Shown in pieces: positions 21,991 to 22,092 of a stretch of DNA of 22,092 bases. The notes beneath the pieces were generated by a model. The model searched no databases. It had not been told where the DNA came from and was given only the letters and a program-made list of their open reading frames with translations. How positions within the stretch are numbered: the first letter of the stretch is position 1; each line of letters opens with the position of its first letter. The position numbers and the translations under genes were made by a program. The DNA is from DATLYH01 sp035575035 (lineage in GTDB: Bacteria > Planctomycetota > Planctomycetia > Gemmatales > Gemmataceae), in the NCBI GenBank assembly GCA_035575035.1, contig DATLYH010000103.1:1-22092 (forward strand), given 5' to 3'.

Positions 21991-22092
21991 ATGAACAAAT
22001 CGAGCACGAGTTTTGGGTCGCCGTGGCTCCCCTTGCTTATCGGCGCCGTGGCCTGCTTGCTCGCTCTTACGCCCATCGAGCGAAGCGGCGGG
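21991..22092 (+). CDS. N-terminus of a secreted or membrane-anchored protein (partial, runs off right edge)
   Basis: ATG 21991 opens 34 codons to the edge: a polar start (MNKSSTSFGSPW), a hydrophobic core (LPLLIGAVACLLALTP) and IERSGG. This is a signal peptide or membrane anchor. It is on the same strand as the surface protein and starts 100 bp after its stop, so it may belong to the same unit. The family cannot be named from so short a piece, and no strong Shine-Dalgarno is seen. Confidence 0.5.
   Translation, partial: MNKSSTSFGSPWLPLLIGAVACLLALTPIERSGG

Noticed and set aside
21591..22076. 161-codon minus-strand frame at the right end
   Set aside because: It is antisense to the Ig-like C-terminus of the surface protein and to a signal-peptide start, with no domain of its own.

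Overview
The window looks like a stretch of a planctomycete chromosome, most likely Gemmataceae. It is GC-rich. It carries a large secreted DUF1549/DUF1553-type protein with cytochrome-like cysteine motifs, a surface protein with the LEDR-type N-terminal signature, a protein kinase fused to WD40 repeats, and short REP-like intergenic repeats. The lineage is inferred from gene content only; no rRNA or marker gene is present.

Layout. Positions 1-3760 (minus strand) hold a three-gene unit: a von Willebrand A protein, a PP2C-like phosphatase and a protein kinase. This is the make-up of the TerY-phosphorylation triad (compare E. coli yegL/yegK/yegI). Here the kinase continues through a membrane segment into WD40 repeats and runs off the left edge. 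Positions 3841-4810 are a graveyard: a secreted beta-helix protein cut short after about 98 codons, a possible terminator, and a tyrosine recombinase relic in two frames with a further in-frame stop. Positions 5167-10621 (plus) form a fatty-acid degradation cluster: acyl-CoA ligase, FadI-type thiolase and FadJ-type bifunctional enzyme. Positions 10795-13987 (minus) carry a TlpA-like thioredoxin, a di-haem cytochrome c peroxidase and a HAD phosphatase. Positions 14349-16883 (plus) encode the DUF1549/DUF1553 protein, closed by a strong terminator. A VTT/TVP38-type membrane protein follows at 17506-18225. Positions 18255-19465 (minus) hold a J-like protein and a TPR-like fragment. The latter abuts, head to head, the broken tail of a glycosyltransferase on the plus strand. 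An AT-richer segment (19614-19930) has a promoter-like site, a terminator-like hairpin and a 77-bp element with inverted termini. The right end is a frameshifted surface protein with 11-residue repeats and the first 34 codons of a secreted protein.

The most striking observation is the TlpA-like gene. Its open frame is interrupted only by one TGA, which lies exactly where the first cysteine of the redox CxxC motif belongs (W-TGA-P-P-C). The frame then continues through a complete thioredoxin C-terminus, and a GC-rich hairpin starts at the base after the TGA. This is a good candidate selenoprotein (U265). Other points worth attention are the WD40-fused triad kinase, two dyad sites exactly 21 bp apart between convergent genes, a 23-bp perfect inverted repeat built of 7-bp units that touches a stop codon, and the rearrangement junction near 19366.
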